Shown here: one piece after another, positions 33,242 to 42,159 of the stretch | Layout: every line of letters starts with the position of its first letter | How positions within the stretch are numbered: the first letter of the stretch is position 1 | Assembly (NCBI RefSeq): GCF_900142915.1 | Contig: NZ_FRCM01000003.1 | Coordinates: 680,273 to 744,272, forward strand | DNA length: 64,000 bases | Origin: Mucilaginibacter sp. OK098 | GTDB taxonomy: Bacteria > Bacteroidota > Bacteroidia > Sphingobacteriales > Sphingobacteriaceae | Direction: 5' to 3' | Notes under the pieces: model-generated | The model's input: the letters and a program-made list of their open reading frames with translations, nothing else | Database searches by the model: none | Told to the model about the DNA's origin: nothing | Translations under genes and position numbers: made by a program

Positions 33242-35134
33242 TTACTCCTTTACATCTAATACATCCAGCTTGCCGTATTTCTTCAATTCGTACTCCTTAA
33301 CCATCAAAAAAATGAGGGGAGTAACCAGTAAAATATGCGAGGAAGACGTTAAAACCCCGCCGATCATCGGCAATACAATAGGCAGCATCACATCACTGCC
33401 TGTCCCGGTTGCCCAAAGTACCGGTACCAAACCAAACAGAGCAACGCAAACGGTCATCAGTTTGGGGCGCAGGCGTTTTACTGCACCGTTCATTACATAG
33501 GTGCGCAGGTCTTCGCGGGTAATCATTTCTTTGGAATTACCCTTTAAGGTAACCAATTGCTGCATGGCATCATTCAGGTAGATGACCATCACAATACCCG
33601 TTTCTACCGCTATCCCAAACAGGGCGATAAAGCCCACTGCTACCGCAACAGATAAATGCACGCCAAAGAAATACACCATGTAAGCGCCACCGATCAATGC
33701 AAACGGAATACTGATCAGGCTAAAAAATGCTTCGCGGATTGAATGAAAGGCAAAATACAAACAGGCAAAAATGATGAGCACTACAATAGGCAGTATCAGC
33801 TTTAAGGTATGCTCTGCACGGATCAAATTTTCATATTGGCCACTCCATTCTACATAATAACCTTTCGGAAGCGTTTTCACCATGCTGTTTAGCCTGTCCT
33901 GCGCCTCCTTTACCGTACTGCCCAAATCACGGTCACGTACATTGAACAATACCGTTCCTCTTAATAGCGCATTTTCAGACTGGATCATAGCCGGGCCATC
34001 GCTGATCTTAATATCAGCAACGGATGATAAGGGAATTGGCCCGTTATTAGTTGTTTGTACCAATGTGCGTTTGATTGCATCCAGGTTGTTGCGGTAATCC
34101 TGCGCCAACCGCGCGTTTACGCTGAACCGCTGCCTGCCCTCAACCGTGGTGGTCAGGTTCATGCCGCCCAGGGCGCTTTCTACTACTTCGTTCACATCAT
34201 CCACACTCAGGCCATATCTGCCGATAGCCTCTTTATTTACCTGGATATCTAAATATTTACCTCCGGTGATGGGGTCAACATATAAGTCCTTTATCCCGTT
34301 AACTCCCTGCAAAGCCTGTTTCATTTGGTTGGATAAGGCATAGATCGTATCGAGGTTCTGTCCGTAAACTTTTAGTCCCACGTCAGTTCGGATACCTGTT
34401 GAAAGCATATTGATGCGGTTAATGATTGGCTGTGTCCAGCCGTTAACCACGCCCGGTATTTGCAGCTTTGCATTCAGCTCATTGATAATATCTTCCTTTT
34501 TAATGCCCTTGCGCCATTCGCTTTTGGGTTTTAAAAGGATGATGGTTTCCGTCATACTGATCGGTGAATTATCGGTTGCGGTATTCGCCCGCCCGGCTTT
34601 TCCTAATACATTGGCCACTTCCGGTACGCTTTTAATGATCTTATCCTGTACCTGTAAAAGCTGCTTAGCTTCTGAGTTGGACACATCAGGCTGGGTAACC
34701 GGCATAAACAGGATCGTCCCCTCATCCAAAGGCGGCATAAACTCGCTACCCAAACTTAAAAGCAGCGGTATGCTGATCACTAAAGCAAGGATATTAATAC
34801 CAAGCGTTGTTTTACGCCAGGTCATACACCAGTTCAACAAGGGGTGATATACTTTTTCTAAAACCCTGTTCAAGGGGTTGTGATCATCGGTCCTCAATTT
34901 TCCTTTCAGGAAAAAGGAGATCAGCACCGGCGCTAATGTTACCGCAAGGATAGCATCTATAGCGAGAATAAACGATTTCGTCCAGGCCAGCGGACCGAAC
35001 AATTTGCCTTCCTGTCCTTCTAATAAGAATACAGGCAGGAATGAGGCTATAATAATCAGCGTGGAAAAAAACACTCCACGCCCAACCTGCTTGCAGGAAG
35101 CTTCTATAATTTTAATTCTTTCTGCTGTGGTCAT
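33242..35134 (-). CDS. CusA-type heavy-metal RND pump, C-terminal part (split gene)
   Basis: 630 residues. It begins MTTAERIKIIEASCKQVGRG and runs straight into FFSTLIIIASFLPVFLLEGQ, which in intact CusA-type pumps is transmembrane helix 5. The rest has the second porter domain and helices 6-12 (VLIIFACLYFAFHSIREAFF; GIAVETGIVMVIYLNDAM), ending in a Lys/Asp-rich tail. Its ATG overlaps the stop of the upstream half in ATGA. Together the halves total about 1,054 codons, the size of one CusA. See the upstream half for the shift. Alternative: two separately translated subunits. Confidence 0.88.
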   Translation of the reverse strand: MTTAERIKIIEASCKQVGRGVFFSTLIIIASFLPVFLLEGQEGKLFGPLAWTKSFILAIDAILAVTLAPVLISFFLKGKLRTDDHNPLNRVLEKVYHPLLNWCMTWRKTTLGINILALVISIPLLLSLGSEFMPPLDEGTILFMPVTQPDVSNSEAKQLLQVQDKIIKSVPEVANVLGKAGRANTATDNSPISMTETIILLKPKSEWRKGIKKEDIINELNAKLQIPGVVNGWTQPIINRINMLSTGIRTDVGLKVYGQNLDTIYALSNQMKQALQGVNGIKDLYVDPITGGKYLDIQVNKEAIGRYGLSVDDVNEVVESALGGMNLTTTVEGRQRFSVNARLAQDYRNNLDAIKRTLVQTTNNGPIPLSSVADIKISDGPAMIQSENALLRGTVLFNVRDRDLGSTVKEAQDRLNSMVKTLPKGYYVEWSGQYENLIRAEHTLKLILPIVVLIIFACLYFAFHSIREAFFSLISIPFALIGGAYMVYFFGVHLSVAVAVGFIALFGIAVETGIVMVIYLNDAMQQLVTLKGNSKEMITREDLRTYVMNGAVKRLRPKLMTVCVALFGLVPVLWATGTGSDVMLPIVLPMIGGVLTSSSHILLVTPLIFLMVKEYELKKYGKLDVLDVKE

Positions 35135-36405
35135 GATCTTTCTTTTTGTTGTGCGATGGATAAATTCCTATGCGAGTTTTCAACCATTACAATGCCGTTA
35201 TCTACTATCACGCCTATTGCTAAGGCAATTCCGGTTAATGACATAATATTTGAGCTGATACCAAAAGCATTGAGCAGAATAAAGCTTGCAGCAATGGTGA
35301 TCGGGATCTGAATGATAATGCTCAAAGCACTTCGCCAGCTGAACAGGAACAGGATCACGATGATAGATACGGTTATCATTTCCTCTATCAATGTATGTTT
35401 AACCGAACCAATAGCATTTTCAATCAGTTCACTGCGGTCATACGCAATCTTGAATTTTACGCCCGACGGCAATCCTTTTTGAATATCGGCCATTTTATCT
35501 TTTACCGCGTGGATCACCTTATCCGCATTTTCACCGTAGCGCATCACCACGATACCACCGACCGCTTCGCCGTTTCCATTCTGGTCAAATATGCCCAGGC
35601 GTTCGTCGCCGCCCATCTGCACTGTTGCCACATCTTTTATCTTTACCGGGATGGTATTGATCGCACCAACCGGGATGTTTTCTACATCGGCCAATGTCTT
35701 GATATAACCCAGGCCTCTAACGATATAGCCGGTGCCGTTCATTTCGAACTTGCGGCCGCCTACATCGTTGTTATTGCTTTTAACGGCTTTGAGTACCTGC
35801 GACAGCGGTATGTTATAGTAATTGAGCTTATGCGGATCTATAGTTACCTGGTATTGCTTTTCAAAGCCGCCGAACGAAGCTACTTCACTAACACCCGATA
35901 CGGTTTGCAGTCCTAGCTTCACATACCAGTCTTGTAACGCGCGTTGTTCACCAAGATCCATTCCTTTGGCGTCCAGCGTGTACCATAAAATATGGCCGAC
36001 GCCTGTGCCATCTGGCCCGAGCGTCGGGGTGATCCCTTGCGGTAACAGGCGCTGAGCATAATTTAACCTTTCCAGCACCCGGCTCCGGGCCCAGTACACA
36101 TCGGCCTTATCGTCAAAAACAATATAAACAAAGCTCATCCCGAACATGGATGTTGCACGGATAGCCTTTACTTTTGGGATGCCCTGAAGGTTGCTCACCA
36201 GCGGATATGTAACCTGGTCTTCCATAACCTGTGGACTGCGACCCTGCCATTCGGTAAATACGATCACCTGGTTCTCCGAGAGATCGGGTATGGCATCAAT
36301 GGGATTTTCCTTAACCGCATAGGCCCCCCATCCAAAAAGGGCGACCGCGATCAGTAAAACGATATACCTGTTTTTTAAAGACAGGGAAATAAGTTGATTA
36401 ATCAT
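35131..36405 (-). CDS. CusA-type heavy-metal RND pump, N-terminal part (split gene)
   Basis: 424 residues: transmembrane helix 1 (LKNRYIVLLIAVALFGWGAY), the first porter domain (GISFVY-like GMSFVYIVFDD; GTGVGHILWYTL), and helices 2-4 ending in GVIVDNGIVMVENSHRN with the proton-relay Asp. The frame then stops after IAQQKERS. A -1 shift at the run of five A (plus-strand T at 35143-35147) would instead read QQKRKIMTTAERIK and join the next frame without a gap. So one base was lost from an A-run, or the pump is translated as two coupled halves. In either case the break is in the loop after helix 4. It pumps Cu+/Ag+-type cations by proton antiport. Confidence 0.88.
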   Translation of the reverse strand: MINQLISLSLKNRYIVLLIAVALFGWGAYAVKENPIDAIPDLSENQVIVFTEWQGRSPQVMEDQVTYPLVSNLQGIPKVKAIRATSMFGMSFVYIVFDDKADVYWARSRVLERLNYAQRLLPQGITPTLGPDGTGVGHILWYTLDAKGMDLGEQRALQDWYVKLGLQTVSGVSEVASFGGFEKQYQVTIDPHKLNYYNIPLSQVLKAVKSNNNDVGGRKFEMNGTGYIVRGLGYIKTLADVENIPVGAINTIPVKIKDVATVQMGGDERLGIFDQNGNGEAVGGIVVMRYGENADKVIHAVKDKMADIQKGLPSGVKFKIAYDRSELIENAIGSVKHTLIEEMITVSIIVILFLFSWRSALSIIIQIPITIAASFILLNAFGISSNIMSLTGIALAIGVIVDNGIVMVENSHRNLSIAQQKERS

Positions 36406-36462
36406 CGTAATGGGGTTTAATAATCCCGTCCGCCAGTTGGAGACAGACGGGATTAAATCATT

Positions 36463-36708
36463 TTACATTTTCATTTTAGCTGAATCTGTTTTCTTTTTAG
36501 CCGGTTCTTTTTTTACCAGGGTCATACCGCATTTGGGGCATTTGCCGGGTTTATCGCTTAACACCTCCGGATGCATCGGGCAGGTATATTGCACTTTTGC
36601 AGGTTTAACCTTTTTGGTTGTGTCAGCTACTGCGGCATTGGTGTGGGCAGCAAAAACAGTTGCGGCGGAGAACAGGATGGCAATTGCCATTAACATTACT
36701 TTTTTCAT
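36463..36708 (-). CDS. Small periplasmic heavy-metal-binding-domain protein
   Basis: 81 residues: a signal peptide of about 21 residues, then a single heavy-metal-binding domain ([18 protein letters not shown], then KCGMTLVKK) and a Lys/Met-rich tail (KMKM). The same domain heads both adaptor proteins of this operon. It probably acts as a periplasmic copper/silver scavenger, analogous to CusF in role though not in fold. It lies 57 bp before the pump gene. Confidence 0.85.
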   Translation of the reverse strand: MKKVMLMAIAILFSAATVFAAHTNAAVADTTKKVKPAKVQYTCPMHPEVLSDKPGKCPKCGMTLVKKEPAKKKTDSAKMKM

Positions 36709-36751
36709 GCGTTTTAATTATATGATTTGATGATTAATTGCACTTTTATAA

Positions 36752-37174
36752 TTAGGCGCGGTCAGCTTTTGATAGGTAATAGTTGACCCTAAATTCGTGA
36801 TGTATCCTGTCAAAAGAAAGCAGGTCGCTATCGGTACTGAAATAGGTATCCAGAACGGTAAAAGCCTCCCCTTCCCTGTAGATCTTTTTAAGGTTTTCCA
36901 GGGTAAACAGGTACACTTTATCAGAGCCTTTTACACTAAAATAATGTGTAATAACCGGCTTGAAAAGATTAAGCTTATCACCGGGACGCTGACGCTCATA
37001 GATAATGATTGGGCCACTTTCCAGGATTTTATACTCGGAAAGATGAGGATGTTTAACTGCAAGGAGCGAATCGTGAGTTGAAGTAGTATTTTTAGCATTA
37101 AAGCTACCGGCTTGCACCAATGACCTTGAAAAAAGCAGGGCAAGCAAAACGATTGAAAATTTGAACGTTTTCAT
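36752..37174 (-). CDS. Exported protein of unknown function in metal-efflux operon
   Basis: 140 residues from the ATG at 37174 (MKTFKFSIVLLALLFSRSLV, a clear signal peptide); an in-frame start at 37210 would put 12 extra residues before the signal. The mature part has several histidines (KHPHLSEYKI; THYFSVKG; DRIHHEFRVNYY). No cysteine is present. I recognise no domain. Its position between HYC_CC_PP and the metal-binding-domain gene suggests a periplasmic part of the metal response. Confidence 0.7.
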   Translation of the reverse strand: MKTFKFSIVLLALLFSRSLVQAGSFNAKNTTSTHDSLLAVKHPHLSEYKILESGPIIIYERQRPGDKLNLFKPVITHYFSVKGSDKVYLFTLENLKKIYREGEAFTVLDTYFSTDSDLLSFDRIHHEFRVNYYLSKADRA

Positions 37175-37308
37175 TTTAAAAAAGATTAAAATATGTTGAT
37201 GCTGAATCATTCAGCAATAAATGGATTAAGAAAAAAATTTAATAAGTGGAGTGGTCTAATTCGCCGTTGATGGCAATTAAACAAATAGTGGAGGAAGTAC
37301 CGGAGGTA

Positions 37309-37686
37309 TTAAATTCTGTAGTTAGAGTAGAGGATGTAGAGTGGATCGCGCTGGACTGGCGGGGCCTGGCTATTGTAAGCGCTTACCTCCCTAAAGCTAA
37401 TTCTTCCCGGCGAAGCAGGAATGAAAAATACAGGAGTAATTAAAGCAAATGAACTTTTTAAGGTCAAATCCGTTTTGGCCGAAAAGTGATTGTCTTTTAC
37501 TTTAAAGCTTGTTTTAATGGTTTTGCAGCATCCTGAACCAACAGATTTACTGTCACTTTTGGATTGGTAGCTGGCAGACACAGATACATCAGCTAATTTA
37601 CCACAGCAATAAAAGCTGTTTATGGTAACTCCATAAACAGATGCTGAGTAGATCAGGGTGAGTAATATAACTGCTATCTTTTTCAC
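37309..37686 (-). CDS. HYC_CC_PP-family protein
   Basis: 125 residues. A signal-like hydrophobic N-terminus is followed by two Cys-Cys pairs, FYCCGKL at about 26 and GCCKTIKTSFKVKDNH at about 52, and a C-terminal hydrophobic PP region. These give the family its name. Members occur beside copper/heavy-metal efflux genes in Bacteroidota and are thought to bind metal, though no activity is proven. It follows the metal-sensing regulator by 82 bp. Confidence 0.8.
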   Translation of the reverse strand: MKKIAVILLTLIYSASVYGVTINSFYCCGKLADVSVSASYQSKSDSKSVGSGCCKTIKTSFKVKDNHFSAKTDLTLKSSFALITPVFFIPASPGRISFREVSAYNSQAPPVQRDPLYILYSNYRI

Positions 37687-37768
37687 GATGCTAAATTATA
37701 AAAGTTCTTTATGCTATTTTTATATAATTCTGTTTTTTATTTATATCCTGTTGTATGATAGAAAATCA

Positions 37769-38338
37769 TCAGGATGAGATTTTATCAATAGGTTTCCGTG
37801 TGGCTATTCCTGATGTCCTGAACTGGCTTGGCGTTAACCCGGTGATGCTTTTAAACTGCGTGGATAAATGCGCGCTGCTGCTATAGCCCATCAGGTAAGA
37901 GATCTCATTAAGGTTCAGTTCCCCGTATTCCAGCAACTCCTTTATTTTTTCTACCTTCTGTTCAATAATAAACCGTTCAATGGTCATGTCCTGCGAGTTG
38001 GAGAACAATCGGCTTAGATAGGTGTAGTCTTTTCCCACCCGCGTTGCGATCACGTCAGAGTAGGATGTTTTCAAGCCGGATAGGTCAGAATGGTGTACCA
38101 GTTCGACAACGCTGTTTTTGATTGCCTCTACGGTCTTATCCGTTTCCTTATTGATCAGCTCAAACCCCGGAACTTTTAAAGCCGCGGCAATCATTTGCAA
38201 TTGTTCCTCATCGGGTTCGGGTGTGATGTCCGCATGACCCAAAGCGATTTCTTTCACCGTAAATCCAAGGCTCTCCAGTTGCGGTCGGATAATCATCATG
38301 CACCTGTCGCATACCATATTTTTAATATGAAGTATCAT
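37769..38338 (-). CDS. AraC-type regulator with N-terminal HMA-like metal-binding domain
   Basis: 189 residues. Residues 1-65 look like a ferredoxin-like heavy-metal-associated domain: strand MILHIKNMVCDRCMMII with C10 and C13, then ESLGFTVKEIALGHADI. Residues about 85-180 form the two helix-turn-helix AraC DNA-binding domain (VGKDYTYLSRLFSNSQDMT; NLNEISYLMGYSSSAHLS; FKSITGLTPSQFR). It sits at the head of the metal-efflux operon in the same direction. The likely role is to sense Cu/Ag through CxxC and activate efflux. The fusion replaces the MerR or two-component sensors used elsewhere. Confidence 0.85.
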   Translation of the reverse strand: MILHIKNMVCDRCMMIIRPQLESLGFTVKEIALGHADITPEPDEEQLQMIAAALKVPGFELINKETDKTVEAIKNSVVELVHHSDLSGLKTSYSDVIATRVGKDYTYLSRLFSNSQDMTIERFIIEQKVEKIKELLEYGELNLNEISYLMGYSSSAHLSTQFKSITGLTPSQFRTSGIATRKPIDKISS

Positions 38339-38379
38339 CTTTTTTGATTACGCTGTAAAGTTACGGGATAGATTGTGCA

Positions 38380-39360
38380 TTATAACAAAGCGGCCTGGCT
38401 GAATTTGCTCCGATATTCTAACGGGGTGATCCCCGCCACCTTTTTAAAGATCGTACGAAAGGCTTTAACATCTGTATAGCCAACACCATACATCACCTCG
38501 TTAATGTTTTTCCTGCCCGACTCCAGGCCCCTTTTGGCCGCCTCCATTTTAACGCGCTGGATATAGTCGACAGGCGAGATCTTCGTTGCTCTTTTAAAGC
38601 GCCGCGAAAAATTGATCCGGTTCATTGCGCAACGGTCGGCAAGGAAGTCAACGGTTACTTTTTCTTCAATATGATTCTCGATGTAGTCCTGCACCAACCT
38701 GATCTCATCGTCGGGATGCTCTTTCAATCCCTCAAAAACAATAAAAGGCGATTGCGAGTTTCGTTCGATATCTATCTGCAACACCTTTGCGCAATACAGC
38801 GCCACTTCCCGACCGTTATATTTTTCAACCAGGTAAAGGATGAGGTTCAGACTGGAAACTGCACCTCCAGCGGTATAAATCCCCTTATGATCGGTAATGA
38901 TCTTATTGGTGGTTAGGTTCAGTTCGGGGAAAAGGTTGCGAAAATGACCTTCCGCTTTCCAATGGGTTGAGCAGGATTGCCCCTTCAATAATCCTGTAGC
39001 CGCTAACAGGAACGCACCGGTACATAAGCTGGCTACTTCCGCGCCCTCTTTATATTGTGCGGTAACCCATTCCAAAGCTTCCCGGCTGCTGTTAATGGCG
39101 AAATCATCCCGCGTATCAAAACTCGGTAAAATGATCACGTCTGTTTTTTTAATCTCCGCAAGATCCTGCAAACCCTGGATTGAAAACAAAGTATTGAGTA
39201 ATTTTTGCTGCAGGTTTACGCCTGCGAGCCGGATGTCATAGAACGGTCGCTGCCCTTTGTTTTCATAAAACTCGTTTGCTTTCTGGAAAACCTCTATCGC
39301 TCCAAACAGGCAGCTGGGCTTGAGTACACCATCTGCCATTAAAAATGTCACCTGTTTCAT
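38380..39360 (-). CDS. GlxA-family AraC regulator with DJ-1/PfpI domain
   Basis: 326 residues from the ATG at 39360 (MKQVTFLMADGVLKPSC). A longer in-frame start at 39441 adds an unlikely Cys-rich leader. Residues about 1-190 are a DJ-1/PfpI-like domain: VIILPSFD, then ASLCTGAFLLAATGLLKG with the nucleophile-elbow Cys and STHW. The last 100 residues are the AraC domain (FLADRCAMNRINFSRRFK; NEVMYGVGYTDVKAFRTIF). It is divergent from the reductase-like gene at 39479, its likely target. Its 3' end is 41 bp upstream of the metal regulator gene. Confidence 0.9.
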   Translation of the reverse strand: MKQVTFLMADGVLKPSCLFGAIEVFQKANEFYENKGQRPFYDIRLAGVNLQQKLLNTLFSIQGLQDLAEIKKTDVIILPSFDTRDDFAINSSREALEWVTAQYKEGAEVASLCTGAFLLAATGLLKGQSCSTHWKAEGHFRNLFPELNLTTNKIITDHKGIYTAGGAVSSLNLILYLVEKYNGREVALYCAKVLQIDIERNSQSPFIVFEGLKEHPDDEIRLVQDYIENHIEEKVTVDFLADRCAMNRINFSRRFKRATKISPVDYIQRVKMEAAKRGLESGRKNINEVMYGVGYTDVKAFRTIFKKVAGITPLEYRSKFSQAALL

Positions 39361-39442
39361 AGTGCAAGTTACAGCGATCCAGCTGCACAAACAACCCCTT
39401 AAATTGTTAAATGTGCACCCCACACAGGTCGAATACAACAAG

Positions 39443-39450
39443 TAGGTTTG
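39443..39450 (+). promoter_or_regulatory. -7 box of reductase-like gene
   Basis: TAGGTTTG is an exact TAnnTTTG 28 bp before the ATG at 39479. There is no TTTG at -33, fitting activation by the divergent GlxA-type regulator. Confidence 0.45.
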
Positions 39451-39478
39451 CTACTGCAACATTAAAACAGAAAATCAA

Positions 39479-40042
39479 ATGGGAAAAGTAATCAGTTTAA
39501 TCAACACCACGCCAGATGGCTTTGTAGACAGTCAATATGTTATCGCCGATGCCGAATTTCATGAATTCGTACACGGCCTGTTAGCTAACGCATACAGCGT
39601 AGCGTTTGGCAAAAATACATTTGAACTCTTCCAGCAGATCTGGCCGGCTATATTGGAAAAAGAAGGATCGGCAGCATCGCAGGTTAAAATGGCCAAAGCA
39701 TTGGGTGGTATCCCTAAGATCGCCTATTCTTCCAAACTTGAATCAACTACCTGGAGCAATTCCAGTATCGCTGAGGCTATTAATCCGGACCAGATCAGCC
39801 GGAAAAAACAGGACAACACCAAAGACCTGCTGAGCATCGGCAGCCCCGGACTGGTTGCCGCGATGACCACATTAAATCTCGTGGACGAGTATTATTTCTG
39901 CATCCAGCCAGTGATAGCCGGTAGTGGCAGCGTGCGCCTTTTTGATAAGATCGGCCTGGACGCCAGGCAACCATTAAGGTTTGTTGCAGCAACTCAATTA
40001 AAATCAGGTGTTGTGATCTTACATTATCAAAAGGTTGGGTAA
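39479..40042 (+). CDS. Dihydrofolate-reductase-like (RibD C-terminal) protein
   Basis: 187 residues. The pattern matches the YwjB/YyaP branch of RibD C-terminal-like reductases: MGKVISLINTTPDGFVDSQY, AYSVAFGKNTFELF, LLSIGSPGLVAAMTTLNLVDEY and QPVIAGSGSVRLFD. They bind NAD(P)H and reduce an unknown substrate. The gene is divergent from a GlxA-type regulator and probably controlled by it. Confidence 0.9.
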   Translation: MGKVISLINTTPDGFVDSQYVIADAEFHEFVHGLLANAYSVAFGKNTFELFQQIWPAILEKEGSAASQVKMAKALGGIPKIAYSSKLESTTWSNSSIAEAINPDQISRKKQDNTKDLLSIGSPGLVAAMTTLNLVDEYYFCIQPVIAGSGSVRLFDKIGLDARQPLRFVAATQLKSGVVILHYQKVG

Positions 40043-40063
40043 TTATTCAGGAAAAAATCATTT

Positions 40064-40171
40064 CGCTAGCGCACGCGTGTCGCATGTGCTCCGCGTGCAG
40101 GGTACTGGAATGTTAATCGGAGGAATATTGGTGACTTGTCTACGTGCACACGCGGCACGCGTTCGCTAGCG
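40064..40171. repeat. GC-rich imperfect inverted repeat
   Basis: CGCTAGCGCACGCGTGTCGC (from 40064) recurs inverted at 40146-40171 with about four mismatches in 26 bp. Each arm also holds small palindromes (CGCTAGCG, CACGCGTG). It lies between convergent genes and shows no gene. Confidence 0.55.
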
Positions 40172-40184
40172 GAGGAGCAACCCA

Positions 40185-41465
40185 TCACACCGTCTGCATC
40201 GGGTGTTCTTCTGCTTTTAATACCATGTCTTGTTCACGTTTTAATTTTTCGCGGTGAAGGTAACGCCAGTGCAATAAACCTATCAGCAATGCGGCAATAC
40301 CCTCAAACATTAACGTATCTGCCGGGCCGATCCATTTTGAAATAATACCGACGAGCAGGCCACCCAAAGGCTGCATGCCGAAAAAGGCCATGGCATAAAA
40401 GCTGATCACCCTGCCGCGCATATCGGGTTCAACTGTGGTTTGGATCAGGGTATTGCTTACCGTTATTTGCGACATCATCCCAAAACCCGCAAGGGTGACA
40501 AAAGCAAGCGCAAGAGGATAACTATGCTCATGCGAAAACAGGATAAGTCCGATGCCAAATACTATTGTGTTGATGAAAAGGATCTTTTTTAAGTTGGCCC
40601 CAGCTTTTTGCGATGCCAGGAAGATGGCTCCTGAAAAAGCCCCAAGCCCTATAAAGCTGTCAATAATGCCAAAGGTGGATGCCGTTCCGTTAAAAACATC
40701 TTTTGCATAATAAGGGATCAGGGTGCTGAACGGCAATACCATTAAGCTGATAAGCGCCAGCATAATTAATACAAATGCAATTGACGGGGTTCGTTTTATA
40801 TAGGCCATCCCCTCTTTAAGCTCGCCAAATACGTTTTTCTTATGCTCCTTTTTTAAGTATTTGGGCAGCTTCATCATCAACAGCGATGCAATAACCGCAA
40901 CAAAGCTCAGGGCGTTCAGTAAAAAACAGACCCCATCGCCCAGGCTCTCCAGCACGATCCCGGCAAGGGCCGGACCTACTATGCGCGACAGGTTTACCAT
41001 TGATGAATTGAGCGCAAGGGCATTTGGCAGATCGTTTTTATCCTCCACCATTTCATAAACCAGCGATTGCCTGGCGGGTACGTCGAAAGCATTGATGATA
41101 CCAAGCACTACACTGAGGCTAATGATCTCCCAAACTGCATAGTGTTTCATTAATATTAAAATAGCCAGCAGCACAGCCTGGATCAATGAGGCTACTTGTG
41201 TGGTTAGCAATACGCGGTATCGGTTATACCTGTCAGACACTACACCGCCGATCAATGAAAATAAAAAAGACGGGAACAGGCTGGCGAACAGGGTTAGACC
41301 CAGCATAAAGGTTGAATGCGTTAGCGAATAAATTACCCAGCTAACAGCGGTTTTTTGCATCCATGTCCCTATGAGTGAAACGGATTGCCCTGCGAAATAT
41401 AAACGGTAGTTGCGGCTTTTAAAAGCCCTGAATGTTCTGAATGATTTTATTGTTTGTGTTGTCAT
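40185..41465 (-). CDS. MFS transporter (MFS_3 / EntS-like)
   Basis: 426 residues, about 12 transmembrane segments. The start FKSRNYRLYFAGQSVSLIGTW and the loop GGVVSDRYNRYRVLL (MFS motif A) are typical of the MFS_3 group, which includes siderophore and drug exporters. It lies on the same strand 223 bp downstream of a MarR regulator and is the likely target. A short His/Met tail ends the protein. The substrate is unknown. Confidence 0.9.
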   Translation of the reverse strand: MTTQTIKSFRTFRAFKSRNYRLYFAGQSVSLIGTWMQKTAVSWVIYSLTHSTFMLGLTLFASLFPSFLFSLIGGVVSDRYNRYRVLLTTQVASLIQAVLLAILILMKHYAVWEIISLSVVLGIINAFDVPARQSLVYEMVEDKNDLPNALALNSSMVNLSRIVGPALAGIVLESLGDGVCFLLNALSFVAVIASLLMMKLPKYLKKEHKKNVFGELKEGMAYIKRTPSIAFVLIMLALISLMVLPFSTLIPYYAKDVFNGTASTFGIIDSFIGLGAFSGAIFLASQKAGANLKKILFINTIVFGIGLILFSHEHSYPLALAFVTLAGFGMMSQITVSNTLIQTTVEPDMRGRVISFYAMAFFGMQPLGGLLVGIISKWIGPADTLMFEGIAALLIGLLHWRYLHREKLKREQDMVLKAEEHPMQTV

Positions 41466-41515
41466 TAATTAAATCTTTTTTCTGCTTCGTTGCGCTTTAC
41501 TTTTATTCTAAACCT

Positions 41516-41663
41516 GTCATTGCGAGGAACGAAGCAGCCTCTGCTAAGGACAATCATGAAGAATAGTTACCCGGAGCCTCGAATCTGCAGGCTGTTTGAT
41601 TGTCACATCACATTCTGGTTCATGATTTGCTAGTGCAACGTTTGCTTCGTTCCTCGCAATGAC
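41516..41663. repeat. 21-bp perfect inverted repeat between marR and MFS genes
   Basis: GTCATTGCGAGGAACGAAGC plus one base (41516-41536) is exactly reverse-complemented at 41643-41663, with about 106 bp between. The word CATTGCGAGGAACGAAGC is known as a frequent dispersed sequence in Bacteroidota genomes. Confidence 0.7.
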
Positions 41664-41688
41664 GCCCGGGTAATCATTAACGTTGATA

Positions 41689-42126
41689 TCACTTCAAATC
41701 AACCACCTTATTCAAAGGTGCTATTACCTTCCTTAACACTTCCTGTTCATCCGGTGCGCAGGCTTTTGCTATTGCATTTGCCAGCCACTCATCCCGCTCG
41801 TGACGGAATTGCAGCAGCGTGCTTTCGCCATGTTCAGAAAGGGAGATATTTACTTTTCTTTTATCGGTTGTTGATGCCCTGCGGATGATGTAGCCCAATT
41901 CAGACAAGTGGTTAAGCACCTGCGACATGGATTGATTGGTGATCATCTCAGCTGCGGCAAGCTCACTGGGCAGCATTTCTTTATTTTGATAAAGTAAGGC
42001 CATGGTTGAACGCTCGGTTAACGAAAGCTGTGAGCCGGTTGGCGATTCCTTACGGAGCTTTTTTATCAACCGGGTTATTACGTTCCGCAGGTCTGAAGCA
42101 AATTGAATATCGTTATTATCGTTCAT
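41689..42126 (-). CDS. MarR-family transcriptional regulator
   Basis: 145 residues, a single winged-helix MarR domain: SLTERSTMALLYQNKEML, ELAAAEMITNQSMSQVLNHL (recognition helix), then the wing YIIRRASTTDKRKVNISLSE. Dimerisation helices lie at both ends. The MFS transporter lies downstream on the same strand, so it probably controls drug or metabolite export. A short inverted repeat covers the expected transcription start. Confidence 0.92.
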   Translation of the reverse strand: MNDNNDIQFASDLRNVITRLIKKLRKESPTGSQLSLTERSTMALLYQNKEMLPSELAAAEMITNQSMSQVLNHLSELGYIIRRASTTDKRKVNISLSEHGESTLLQFRHERDEWLANAIAKACAPDEQEVLRKVIAPLNKVVDLK

Positions 42127-42139
42127 TTTATAGTAAGTT

Positions 42140-42153
42140 AAACTAATAAGTTT
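42140..42153. promoter_or_regulatory. Candidate MarR operator
   Basis: AAACT-AATA-AGTTT inverted repeat, 14-27 bp upstream of the marR ATG and just downstream of its -7 box, well placed for autorepression. Confidence 0.4.
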
Positions 42154-42159
42154 GCCTTA

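Noticed and set aside
35138..35150. Classical X-XXY-YYZ slippery heptamer at the CusA break
   Set aside because: The run CAACAAAAAGAAAG does not place AAA-AAG in the zero frame, so a standard programmed -1 site is not supported.
37246..37443. Plus-strand open frame in the metal operon
   Set aside because: Overlaps the HYC_CC_PP gene on the opposite strand and lacks a ribosome-binding context or recognisable motif.
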